Of a stretch of DNA of 64,000 nt, positions 44,192 to 54,731 are shown piece by piece. The position numbers were made by a program, and so were the translations under genes. Every line of letters starts with the position of its first letter. Position 1 is the stretch's first letter. The notes beneath the pieces were generated by a model. The model searched no databases. It was not told the DNA's origin and was given only the letters and a program-made list of their open reading frames with translations. Origin of the DNA: Thinopyrum elongatum (Eukaryota > Streptophyta > Magnoliopsida > Poales > Poaceae); NCBI GenBank assembly GCA_011799875.1, contig CM022302.1:201792086-201856085 (forward strand), in the 5' to 3' direction.

Positions 44192-45157
44192 CTATTTGTC
44201 ATCTAGGGTGGAACTTATAGTGAAAGTTCCCCCCGTTCCGTCCTCCCTGGCAGGCACCTTCTTAGTTTCCGGCGGGGCAGCCTTGGACTTCTTGTTCTTG
44301 CCGGTGGAACTCTCTGGTACGTCCTCGACGGAAGGGCAGCACTCCGAGGAGGCGCGCTTGCCGGAGTTCGTGCCAAGGTTCCTGCCGGTCTTCTTCTTCC
44401 CCCCGGGAGTTCCAGCGGCAGGAGCAGATGCCTTGATGGCAGGTGCTGCAACTGCTTCCCGGTAAAGTTGATCGACACAGATGAGCGCATCCCTCTTGTC
44501 GGAATGGATAGTGATGACGCCCAACGGCCCAGGCATCTTCAAGACGTTGTATGCGTAGTGTGATGCCGCCATGAACTTAGCCAGCGCTGGCCGGCCAAGG
44601 ATCCCATTGTACGACATGGGGGTCTTGGCGACATCAAAGACCACCTTCTCGGTCCTGAAGTTAAGCTCGCTGCCAAATGTTACCGGCAGCGTGATCTTGC
44701 CCTTAGGTTGGGTTCTTCCCGGGTTGACCCCTTGAAACGTACCCGTTTCCTCGAGGTCTTCATCGGGAATCTGAAGCTTTGTGAGCACGTCTGGTGATAT
44801 TAAGTTTAGGCCGGCCCCGCCGTCAACTAACATCTTCGTCACCTTGAGGTTGCGAATTGTCGGGGAAACCAACAATGGCAAACACCCGACCGCTGTTGTG
44901 CGATCAGGGTGATCCTCGGCGTCAAAGATGATAGGCGTGCTGGACCACTTCAGAGGCCTACAAGCATCGGGGGATGGCTCTGCCGCATTAACCTCCCGCA
45001 CCCACTATTTAAGTTGGCGGTGGGAAGAATGCAGCGAGGCACCCCCATCAATGCACATAGCCTCCGTAGCCTTCTGGAATTCCTGCTCACTGGATTCATC
45101 ATCTTCCTCATCATCATCTCCTTCTTTATCTCGGCCCCGAGCGGGCCGATCCTTCTG
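44192..45157 (-). CDS. Element C protease region
   Basis: Same phase as gag and RT. It lies between TAG 45160-45158 and TAG 44194-44192, with a further TAG near 45003. The protease site is MLVDGGAGLNLISPDVL, and the later retropepsin motif is YNGILGRPALAKFMA. A Lys/Pro-rich spacer leads to the RT. The three TAG codons at gag/protease and protease/RT borders split a polyprotein that is otherwise in one frame. The 45001 start is only a fragment start (no ATG needed in a polyprotein). Confidence 0.85.
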
Positions 45158-47085
45158 CTACTTGGCCTTGCCGCGGCGACCCCCTCGGCCACCGCGTTTC
45201 TTGCCGGACCCCTCAGCACCGTCTTGGGCCTTCTCTTTGTCTCGCCTCTCGTATTCGGCCTTCTGCTTCTCGGCAAGCTGCTCAACTTGTCGGCAGTCCT
45301 GGAGATCGTGGCCCTTAGTGCGATGGATCTTGCAATATTGCTTGCCGGAGTTCTCCGACTTGTCGGCAGCCGCCAAGGCCTGACAGGAAGGGCACCCGGC
45401 AAGATCCTTGCCGGGGGCGCTAACCTTGGCCTTCTTGGCGGCGCCAGGGTTGCCGGATTCCTCAACGGCAAGCACAGCCTTGCCTCCGCGCTTCCTATTC
45501 CGCCGCCGGCCTTTCCTTGACGGAGCCGCGGCATCTTCTTCTTCTGAGTCGCCTGTCGCACCAACAGCTTCCCCGGGGAGTTTTCTTCCCTCTTCAGCTC
45601 GAGCACACTTGTCGGCCAAAGTGTAAAGCTCGGCAATACTCCTGACTTTGTTCATCGCCAGCTCTTCCCGCATCCTGCGGTTACGCACGTTCTGATGGAA
45701 CGCGCTAATGACAGCGGCAGGATGAACATCAGGAATATTGTACTGCACCCGGCTGAATCTCTGCATAAACTTGCGCAGGGACTCGCCCTCCTTCTGAGGG
45801 ATGATGTGCAAATCACTTTCTTGGCCAGGAGCTTGGTGGCCTCCAACAAAGGCGCCAACAAACTGATGGCACAGATCTGACCAGCAAGAAATAGAATCTT
45901 CCGGCAGATGCATCAACCACGACCTGACGTTGGGTTTGAGCACCAACGGGAAGTAGTTGGCAAGTATCTTGTCATCTCGGCCCCCAACAGCTTGCACCGC
46001 AATGGTGTAGATACTCAGGAACTCCGAGGGATGGGTCTTGCCGTCATATTTCTCCGGGACCTCTGGCTTGAAGGTTCGGAGATTGGGCCACTGGACTTGC
46101 CGCAGCTCACGGGTAAACGCCGGAGGTCCCACCTCGTAAGGCAGGTCTCCTACGTTCCCTGGCACGGGCTCGTCGACAACTGGCCCCACGCGCTTATCAG
46201 ACTGATAGCGCGCTTCCCGTCGCCACTCGATGGTTGTTCGAGCGTCCTCCTTGCCTCGTTCCTGGAGAACCAGACGCTGATCACGACGCATCCGCGGATC
46301 GGACGACGCCGTGGAAACTTCTTCATGGCGGTCGACTTGCTGAGCCGTCGGCCGCCGCTGATGTCGCAGAGGAGAGTGCACTGTAGTCGCGCCACCTCCC
46401 ATTTTCTCTCCACCGGCTCGCATCAGATCGACAGGCTTCCGCTGAGAGGGCCCTGCCTCTTGTGGTCCATCCTTATTAGCGAAGCCGATAAGGCTCTGGA
46501 TAGTAGCTCGCCACTCCTCCATCTTCTCCGGGGCGGGAGGAAAATCGAGGAGCAACTGCGCACGTGCCAAGGCTTCCGCTGGCGTAGGTGGCGGCGACAG
46601 GTGCGAAGTACGTGAGGTGCTCTGACTCCTAACCAAGTTAGAAGGAGCACCGCCACGTTCACGCGACCGCGCGCCACCCTCGCCGGCAGCTCGGTGTGCA
46701 TGCTGGTCCCGCGCATCTTGGGATCTATGCGCAGAAACCTTTTCATAGGGACGCCCTGAACCACCAGCGCCATGATGTCGCTCGTCTCACACAACCTGGG
46801 CAGGTTGCGAGGCTCGCGGCAGCGTTGAGCTCCAGCAGGCGCTCTCTGATCCCTAGAGTTTGTTGTGCCACCCGTAGGCAACACAACACCATCTCTAGAT
46901 CCAGCGGCGCGCAAGTTACCACTGCCACTGCGAACGATACCGCTCGCTTGGCTTGGATCACCAGAACGCCGCGGGGGTTCCAGTCCTCTTCCTTCTGCAC
47001 CCACACCATCGCCTGTCTGCGAAGGCGCGGGCAAAACAGACCCGGACGGTTGTGCTGTCGCGATGTTCTTCTTCTTGGGCGGCAT
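45158..47085 (-). CDS. gag: Element C gag, with a frameshift in the N-terminal part
   Basis: The first ATG after the primer-binding site is at 47085 (MPPKKKNIATAQPSG). Around 46740-46790 the sense passes to another frame, which then runs to 45158. Features are a Gly/Arg-rich N-terminus, a Retrotrans_gag core (FKPEVPEKYDGKTHPSEFL, LPEDSISCWSDLCHQFV, GESLRKFMQRFSRVQYNIP), basic RKGRRRNRKRGG, and a zinc-knuckle-like YCKIHRTKGHDLQDC near the end. It would form the virus-like particle and bind RNA. It ends at TAG 45160-45158 in frame with the protease. Confidence 0.85.
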
Positions 47086-47138
47086 AATGAAGGAACTAGG
47101 GCGTCGACCACCAGATCAGGTTCACGCAACCTTCAATT

Positions 47139-47158
47139 CCCCTACCTGGCGCGCCAAA
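47139..47158 (-). promoter_or_regulatory. Primer-binding site (element C)
   Basis: TTTGGCGCGCCAGGTAGGGG, two bases from the LTR end. B has the same site with one change (TTTGCCGCG...). The GCGCCAGGTAGGGG core is common in Tat-type elements; I did not assign the tRNA. Confidence 0.7.
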
Positions 47159-47160
47159 GA

Positions 47161-48033
47161 TGTCGGGGCGTGACACCTATGGGATCCCGAGAGACCCCTT
47201 TTACGATTCGGCGGGGGGAGAGGTACACGCAAAGAGCAGAACCGGTGACCGACGCGTGAGGTTTTTCCCAGGTTCGGGCCGCTGATCAGCGTAAAACCCT
47301 ACTCCTGCTTTGTGTTCTTATTGATGTTCTTGAGCCCAGCCTTCAGGAGCGCTCCCAATGAACAGTACGTTCAAAGAGCAGCTATGCATGCAGAATGGGC
47401 CAGAAGTCCTCCTCCTCTGTAGCAGTTGCCTTGGGCCTCCTTTTATATGCTCAAAGGGGTCTCCACAGTGGCAAAAAGTACATACATTGAGGTGTAAAGT
47501 AGCTACAGGGTATCATACCTAACCCCTGACGGATTAGGACAAGCGCATTTAATGCACCGTGAGGTGTCCGTTTAGGTGTCCTCACTTTCTTGGGGATGGA
47601 AAAAAGGGGCCATCCCATCAGCACCGCTTAAGCTCTCCTCCACTGGCGCGCCGCCATGCATCCATGGAAGGAGCCAGAATGTCAGACTCGTCACTGTGCC
47701 GAAGCGGTGGCACAGTGGCAGAACCTCGCCAGGCGCCGAAACTTGCTGGGCGCCAAGCCTTGCCGGGCACCGATCCTTGCCAGGTGCCAAGCCTTGCCGG
47801 GCGCCGATCCTTGCCGGGTTCCTCAGGCCACCCCGGCAAGGATCTTGCCGGGGAGGCTGGTCTTCGATTCCCAGCTTTACTCATTTGCTGATCCTCAGGT
47901 TTCTGACTTGATGATTTCCTCGATAACTTAAATCGACCTCGAGCTGATCCCGGCAAGCCTTGCCGCGAGGACGGCTACAACTGCCCTTGCACAAGTAAGG
48001 GGTACTAAGGGCCCAATACTTAGTACACCGACA
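47161..48033 (-). repeat. 5' LTR of C (873 bp)
   Basis: Ends TGTCGG...CCGACA, with the second TSD copy aatat at 48034. TATA box on the minus strand near 47441-47448. Confidence 0.93.
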
Positions 48034-48874
48034 AATATTATTTGAGTCTTCTCTGAACTCTTTTATGCATGATTCTTATAGCTTTGTATTTCTCTCCGAT
48101 CTATTGATTTGGTTTGGCAAACTAGATTGGTTTTTCTTGCAATGGGAGAGGTGCTTTGTGATGGGTTCGACCTTGCGGTGCTCAATCCCAGTGACAAAAA
48201 GGGACATGACACGTATTTGTATCATTGCCATTAAGCATAAAAAGATGGGGTCTATTCATGCATGGATTTACTTTATCTACATCATGTCATCTTGCTTAAG
48301 GCGTTACTCCGTTCTTTTTGAACTTAAAACTCTAGATGCATGATGGATAGCGGTCGATGTGTGGAGTAATAGTAGTAGATGCAAAATCATTTCGGTCTAC
48401 TTGTCTCGGACATGATGCCTATATACATGGTCATTGCCTTGGATATCGCCATGATTATTTGCTTTTCTATCAATTGCCCAATAGTAATTTGTTTATCCAC
48501 TGTATGCTATTTTCAAGAGAGAAGCCTCAAGTGAAAACTATGGCTCCCGGGTCTAATTTATCATATATATTAAAATCCTAAAAATACCTTGCTGCAATTT
48601 TAGTTTATTTATTTTATTTTGTATTTTTGTTCAATCTATCTATCAAACACTATACAATTTAATCTTGCAAGTAACCGCCGAGGGATTGACAACCCCTTGT
48701 TCGCGTTGGGTGCAAGGATTTGTTATTTTGTGTGTAGGTGTTGTTAACGAGGTGTTGCGTGGTTCTCCTACTGGATTGATAACCTTGGTTCTTAACTGAG
48801 GGAAATACTTATCTCTACTGTACTGCATCATCCTCTCCTCTTTGAGGAAATCCGAACGCAGCTAACAAGTAGCA
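48034..48874 (+). repeat. LTR of element D, second piece
   Basis: It resumes D's LTR after C at aatattatttgag, matching 17213 onward in F. It ends at aagtagca (48874), followed by ggaagaattcc and the primer-binding site. Confidence 0.85.
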
Positions 48875-49111
48875 GGAAGAATTCCTGGCGCCGTTGCCGG
48901 GGAGACATCATCAACATCTATCAATTACCTATGCATAAACTTTCAACTCCTTGCATTTACATTATTTTCCATTTGCCTCTCATTTTCATCTCCCCCACTT
49001 CTAAAACATTTTCACAAAAACACAAAAACATTTTCTTTTTGCTTGATTGCTTGCTTTTAGCCTTCATGTCAACACTCAAAAACAGTAAAGGAAAAATAAA
49101 AGTAAAGACAT

Positions 49112-49967
49112 ATGGATCCTCATCCACTTGCTAATCTTTTCAAAAGATCTAATTATGTTGAACCAATTGCTAGTGAGTTGAGTGCACTTGATTATTTCTA
49201 TGAAGTTTTGCTTGAAAATCATGAACCTGAAAATTGCGATGAAGTGTTAAACGAAAAAATAATTAAAAGTGACTCATGATAGCTCCTTCAACGAAAAGCA
49301 TGATTGGAATGATGTTATTATAAATTGTATTAATGTCAATTGTGTTAATAATATGCAAAACTACAAGCTTGGGATAGTAATTTTGTTATGTCCACTACTT
49401 ATTGCAAAGATCATGATTGGGGTGATAATGTTTCTTATGATCTTGAAAATTTATTTAAGCCTCACGATGAATATTTCATTGATAATAATGTTTGGAATAA
49501 CATTGAAAGTGGGTTTGGGAGAGTGTCAACTTTAAGTAACAAGAATCCCACATATTTGGAGAGTGTTCAATCTTATGAATTTTTTGATAAATGTGGGTTT
49601 GAAGAGGTCATGACCTTTTGATGTTAATCCCACTATCTTGGAATATTATAAGACTTTTATGCATGTGGATCATGAAGAGAAAATTTTATATGATAGCTAT
49701 ATTGTTGAATTTGAATATGGTCCTACATGTAATTTTTATGAGAGAGGAAAATATGGTTGTAGAAATTTTCATGTTACTAAATTACCTCTCGTTATGTTGA
49801 GATTGTCAAAGTTTTATTCTTCTCCCTTGCATATGCTAGATATTTATTGTCTTGATATTATGTTTTCTTATAAAATGCCTATGCATAGGAAGTATGTTAG
49901 ACTTAAATGTGTTTCCCACATGTATTATTATGCTCTCTTTGTGCTTCAATTCTTATCTTTCGTATGA
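49112..49967 (+). pseudogene. Orphan ORF relic of element D (homologue of that in F)
   Basis: Starts MDPHPLANLFKRSN and continues EPIASELSALDYFYEV. After frame changes (pieces 49388-49621 and 49638-49967) it gives TTYCKDHDWGDNVSYDLENL, YLESVQSYEFFDKCGF, VDHEEKILYDSYIVEF and NFYERGKYGCRNFHVTKL. The match to F over the whole length shows that this is a family protein. I recognise no known domain. At least two frameshifts and a stop are present. Confidence 0.65.
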
Positions 49968-50015
49968 GCATCATTGTAATCACAAGCCTATCTTAATGGC
50001 TATAAAAAAAGCTTA

Positions 50016-50031
50016 TTGGGAGACAACCCAA
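50016..50031 (+). other. Conserved stem-loop after the orphan ORF (element D)
   Basis: TTGGG-AGACAA-CCCAA lies about 50 bases after the ORF end. The stem is identical to that of A and the loop has one change. Confidence 0.55.
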
Positions 50032-50159
50032 TAGTTACTTTTTCTGGTTATTTTTTGTGTGCACAAAATTATGCTATTGTTATGGTTGTTCTTTTGTGTT
50101 TAAATTAGTGTAGTACTCCCAGCCAACTCCTCTTAGCTTACGCAAATTAAGAACTTGTT

Positions 50160-51610
50160 ACTACACTATTCTGACTGCACAGGGCTAAAAGTCAACTATA
50201 ACAAATCCATCATCGTTCCCATCAATGTGCCTATGGAAAAGATTCCTCTTCTATTATCTGTTCTAGATTGCAAATAAGGATCTTTTCCATTCACATATTT
50301 GGGCCTCCCAATGAGCACATCCAGGCCTAAGATTGAGGACTTCAATCCTATCATGCAAATAATTGAGAGAAGACTTTTTGGTTGTTCCACAATGCTCTCA
50401 TATGATGGAAGATTTCAACTGATTAAATCAGTTTTCTCCTCCTTACCAATTTTCTTCATGTGTACAGTGGCTCTGCCTATAGGGGCATTGGAAGAAATCA
50501 ATAAGTACCTTAGGAATTTCTTCCAGAGAAAATATGGTATGACAGATAAGGGCACTGCACTCATTTCATGGTCAAAAGTCTGTAGCCAAAGGAACAAGGG
50601 GACTGGGAATCCTGGACATTGTGATGCACGACAAAGCTCTTCTGATGAAAAATATATTTAAATTCCTCAACAAGGAAGATATACCTTGGGTCAAGCTAAT
50701 CTGGGAGAAATACTATCAGAACAGTTTTGCCTTGGATAAGGTGGAAGGATCCTTTCGGTGGAGAGCTCACTTAAAGATCATTCCTGAATTCATGTCTGCT
50801 AGCACTTGTACTGTTGTCTCTAGACAGGCAACTCTATTCTGGAAGGATAGCTGGGGAGGAGAAACACTGGAGCAACAATTCCCAGAGCTGCACTCTTCTG
50901 CTATTAGAGACTCCTAGACTGTCCAGGAATTTTGTGACTCTGGCAACTGGATTGGCCATTTCCACACTCCTTTATCCAACACAGCATACAATCAATTCAA
51001 TCAACTAGGAGACATTATCCCCTCTCTTGACAGAAATGGGAAGGATAAATGGAACTGCAATGGAATTCAAAACAAGTACTCCTCCATGCACATGTACAAG
51101 CAACTAATGGGAAATGAGGAGGGGCACCCTATCTTCCAAATGATTTGGAAAAGTTCTAGCAGACTCAAACATAAGATTTTCTTCTGATTGGTAGCTCACT
51201 GCAGAATCAACACCAGCTCACTCCTTTATAGAAAAGGCATGCAATTGGATAACCCTTAATGCCCAAATTGCAACTAGAATGCTTAAGAGACTGCACTTCA
51301 CCTACTCTAGGACTATAATTTTGCGCAGGGTTGTTGGAGCACTCTAGTTCGACATAAGGCAAGACGTATGTCAGTTTATGAGGAAGCACTATTTGCATCA
51401 GAACAACTCCCAAGTCAATTTGCCACAGAAATTGTTATCCTTGGATGCTGGAATATTTGAAATCAGAGAAATGGGAAGGTCTTTAGAGGATTACCACAAA
51501 CTGTCCAATCTTGGAGATATCACCTCAAGAAAGATCTCAAGCTCTTACAACACAAGCTAAAGGCAAAGCACTTTCGTAGATTCGCACAGTGGCTAAATAG
51601 CATATTTTAA
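50160..51610 (+). pseudogene. LINE ORF2 C-terminal relic (RT end and zf-RVT)
   Basis: Starts with the RT-end motif CTGLKVNYNKSIIVPINV, then FTYLGLPMSTSRP, RRLFGCSTMLSYDGRFQLIK and KYLRNFFQRK, all typical of plant L1 ORF2 beyond the catalytic core. After frame changes come WVKLIWEKYY, GSFRWRAHLKIIP and a zf-RVT-like tail (CPNC, then ETALHLL), broken by several stops. The catalytic YADD part and the endonuclease are absent. It is inactive. Confidence 0.75.
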
Positions 51611-51720
51611 CTCAGTCCTAATGTTTCCAAAAACTGGAATTGGCCAACTTTCCTCTTTTCCTCTTGGGAGGTCTTTGTATCTCCTTGTACATTATTTTAC
51701 TTTTTATTACTGAAAATATA

Positions 51721-51742
51721 CCGTAGAACAATTGTTCTACGG
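51721..51742 (+). terminator. Perfect palindrome near the LINE 3' end
   Basis: An 11-base arm CCGTAGAACAA and its exact complement sit back to back, followed by TTTTTGGGTT and a short A-run. It could form a hairpin in the LINE RNA just before the tail. Confidence 0.6.
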
Positions 51743-51752
51743 TTTTTGGGTT

Positions 51753-54695
51753 AAAAAAAGTTAGAAACCCCTTTTTATATGATGTCAAAGAAAAAATTCT
51801 TCCTATATGAATTCACATGCTTATGTTTTCTCCATATGATCCTAAATATGGACTGGGTTTCGTTATCAAAGAGATAACAAGAAAAAATGCATCCACGTGC
51901 AACTACAGTACTACCAATGAAATCACAGCATACACCGCTAAGACACAATAATAAAACATAAATGCTAGCAAAATTGACGTCAATTTTTAGGGGTTCTGGT
52001 GGAACGCCCTTGGGCATGTTGGATCCCGTGCACGGATTCTAAAGCGACAGCTCCAACGTACCCCTCTCAGCGAACTAAGAGATGACGACACTAAATTGTT
52101 TTCTCATGATGGAAATCTGAGCGAACACATTTGATATGAAAATTTCTGTTTTAGAGCATGACAATTCTCACTTTTTCCCATTGATGTAGCATAACAATTC
52201 TCTTGAGCCTGCATGTCAAATCTTGAGCATGCCAAATTTCATAAAAAATAGCAGGATCTAGACACCCATAATGATTCCCGCACATCAATGAAGATTTTTA
52301 TTGAGCGAACCTTCTGTTATTGTGTACCATTTCCTTTACTTCATGATACTTTTCAAAAATCGAGGTGAGACTTTTTCTAGTATCTTCGTGATCAACACTT
52401 TGATCATTTAACCTAGTTATCCTCGTTACGGGTTTGTACTCTTTACTCGTTCCCATATTCCGATGTTCCCGTGACTAACACCTTAGTCACTATGTCTGAG
52501 AAGATGATGATGAGCATTGTAATGAGTGGGCCTAGAGTGTAACTCTCCGTCATCAGAGGAGGAGCAAATCACAATCTTGACATTCCGAACACCACAACAT
52601 ATTTTTCTGGCATACCTGAAATCTACCTTTATAATCACCCAGTTACAGAGTAACATCTGCCAACCCAAAATAAACATCTGATATCCAAGTATACGGTATT
52701 CTCATGCTCAAAGGACTTAAGCAAACATTAACACTTTATATGAAAATTTTGAGAACATATGGACGATGTAATCTCACAGTATTTCATAAGTTGGATCTAT
52801 CCAACATAGCTATTACTCTAACAATTCATTCTCATTATTATCAGCACCCTTGTTACAATAATAATGTGAATGGCTTGAAAAGCGCAACCATCAACAATAC
52901 ATGAGCTAGTCTAGAGGACATACTAGGGATATATTTTGTGGTTATGTTTCCACACATGCAAATAGGTATTCCTCTGAATCTCAGAATCAAGAACCATTGC
53001 AATTATAGCACAAACATATAAGCTTAATTGTGACATGGAAATAATAATAACATCTTTATTATTGCTAGCACGGCATATTTCCAACAATGAAAACACTCAT
53101 ATGCAACAAGCACATACAAATACACTTTGTGTGGGTGAAATAATTTGAGGCATGATCATTTTTGGTCTATTCACAAGTATTTTTTAGATCACTTTATACA
53201 CAAGGCTAATTGGGCGGCATTGGAAAATCATTACAGTTACCTAAACCTTTTGTATGAGAACAATATTCATTGAATTCCATCTTTCCTTGGGTTTACAGCT
53301 TCGAGGACCTCTTCTGTCAACTCATTACCGATAATATAGTAGAAATGCTTAAAGATTGATATGACTACTTCCTTTGGTGATCTGGAAATGCAGCAGAAAG
53401 GACTCTCGCCTTTTTCCCTAGAGGTCACCCAGAGTTCTCGAACCCACAGGAGGATGGTGCCCTTTAAGCTAGAGTCTCAAACAAGCTTTTGCTAAGAATT
53501 AGTTCCAGATTTTGACTGGATCGTAAATCAAACTTGACACTGCAAAGACTTGTAATAAAAATAGGCATGGGTATATGGTATTAATGCTTACAACCATATA
53601 TTTTTGAAGGGACCAAATATGTTCCTAATTTGTGCGCTAGAAGTCACCCACCGAGATGTGCTTGTTACAAACTGAAGTGGGGATGTGTCCAATACATCTT
53701 GACCGGCACGCATCTTGCATCAAGAGTCAGTTCTCCAACCGAACTCCCTATCGGTCTTGCAGGGTTGCCTTGTAATTAGGATTGAAATAATTAGACAAAA
53801 GCATTGGGCATTACACCTCTTGAATCCCCAGAGATAGGATATGTGTTATCGTACTAAACCTTTCTATCAGTGGTGTTCAAAATAACACTTCACGGTCTCG
53901 CTGCCCTGAGACTCTCCGTGGCTTATTCTCTAAGATCTTGGGTACATGCAGTGATAAAGAGCGCGAACGAGACAAGAGACAACTATGGAACAATTTTATT
54001 TCACACAGATGGGACATTAATTCAAAGCACTTCCATCGAACAAATAAATCGGGTTACAGGGCTCTTTCCTCAACCCATACCTTACCGGACTACTCACAAA
54101 TGGAGATCAGATCACACAAAGAACAAATCATAGAACACATCATGAAGGTATATTGATTGATAATATGTCATACAATGGCTGTCGTGTATGATACACAATT
54201 AGAAGTATGACTAGATGGTAGAGAGCTATGGTGGTGATGAAGGTGGTGGCTATGGAGAATGGAAATGGTGGCGGCTATAGGGTTGGTGGTGATGACGATG
54301 ATGATCCTACTTTGTTTGGTGATTCTACGGCTCTTTCATTAACATTTTGTTGTCGACCCCTTTATAAAGTATGTTCAGGTGGATGAGGAGCCTTGGCTTT
54401 CATGCCATACGACCGCTCATGCGAGCAAGCACGGTCACATGGAACACTGTCTTTTTCTCCGGAGCTTCTGTTGCGCCTGCCACTTGATTTCCTCTATCTC
54501 GTCTTTACTCTTTTCCTTGTTTTGACTTGATTTCATCCATAAATAGACCATTTCATGTGGAAACAAAATGAAGATAGGATATTTGGTATCTTATGCATTC
54601 ATTAGTCTCTAGTGGAAATATCGGAGCGAATATCTTGGGTTTAATGAAAAATAATGGTTTAAACTCAGGTTAGAAGAGTGAAAAAATAACACTCA
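51753..54695 (-). repeat. Unassigned retroelement-derived sequence, right part probably an LTR of Athila-like element H
   Basis: AT-rich, without an intact gene. At the right edge, the minus strand reads a polypurine tract (CTTGGGGGAGTAGA, ending 54696) and then TGAGTGTTATT, the start of an LTR. A TATA box (CTTTATAAAG) lies at 54360-54368, suitably placed for minus-strand transcription. The left end of this LTR was not found. An old LINE fragment lies at 53160-53420. From 51753 to 53150 I see nothing recognisable. Short frames (52483-52677, 52704-52904, 53870-54156) show no domain. Confidence 0.4.
53160..53420 (-). pseudogene. Ancient LINE reverse-transcriptase fragment
   Basis: On the minus strand, 53400-53270 reads KHFYYIIGNELTEEVLEAVN. 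After a shift, 53211-53165 reads ISLVYKVI, a stop, then KILVNR. Both are the pattern before and in RT motif 2 of plant L1 elements ('YK..WHIIG.DLT.EVL.AVN' and 'ISL...YK.ISKILVNRL'). Several stops are present. No ends of the insertion are visible. Confidence 0.6.
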
Positions 54696-54731
54696 TCTAC
54701 TCCCCCAAGATTAAATTTGATCATCCTCGAG
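54696..54731 (-). promoter_or_regulatory. Polypurine tract and worn pre-LTR hairpin (element H)
   Basis: On the minus strand: GCTCGAGGATGATC, then AAATTTAATCTTGGGGGAGTAGA up to the LTR. This matches the CTCGAGGACGAG...CTTGGGG arrangement of A and F, with the second arm changed. Confidence 0.55.

Larger units (their letters stand above)
35715..48033 (-). mobile_element. Element C: full-length Tat-lineage Gypsy retrotransposon
   Basis: C is 12.3 kb, on the minus strand, flanked by a perfect TSD aatat (35710-35714, 48034-48038). The LTRs (35715-36584 and 47161-48033) have TGTCGG...CCGACA ends and about 15 substitutions between them, so C is young. On the minus strand the order is LTR, primer-binding site, gag, protease, RT, RNase H, a second RNase H, integrase, then an antisense two-part gene and the 3' LTR. 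The extra plant-type (archaeal-like) RNase H and the antisense PF04195-like gene point to the Tat lineage (Retand/Grande relatives). All genes are broken by few changes only. Confidence 0.93.
48875..50107 (+). mobile_element. Internal region of element D (truncated)
   Basis: It holds a perfect tRNA-Asp-type primer-binding site at 48886-48903 (TGGCGCCGTTGCCGGGGA), an orphan-ORF relic and a TTGGG stem-loop. The alignment with A and F stops at aattagtgt (about 50107), where the LINE starts. It does not resume behind the LINE, so the rest of D, including its 3' LTR, is missing from the window. Confidence 0.75.
50108..51752 (+). mobile_element. 5'-truncated LINE (L1-like, plant RIX type)
   Basis: Only the C-terminal third of ORF2 and the 3' end remain. 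The coding relic is followed by a 3' region ending in a 22-base palindrome, tttttgggtt and a short A-run (51745-51751). The left border falls where D's sequence stops. No clear target-site duplication was found, so part of D may have been lost at insertion. Confidence 0.75.
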
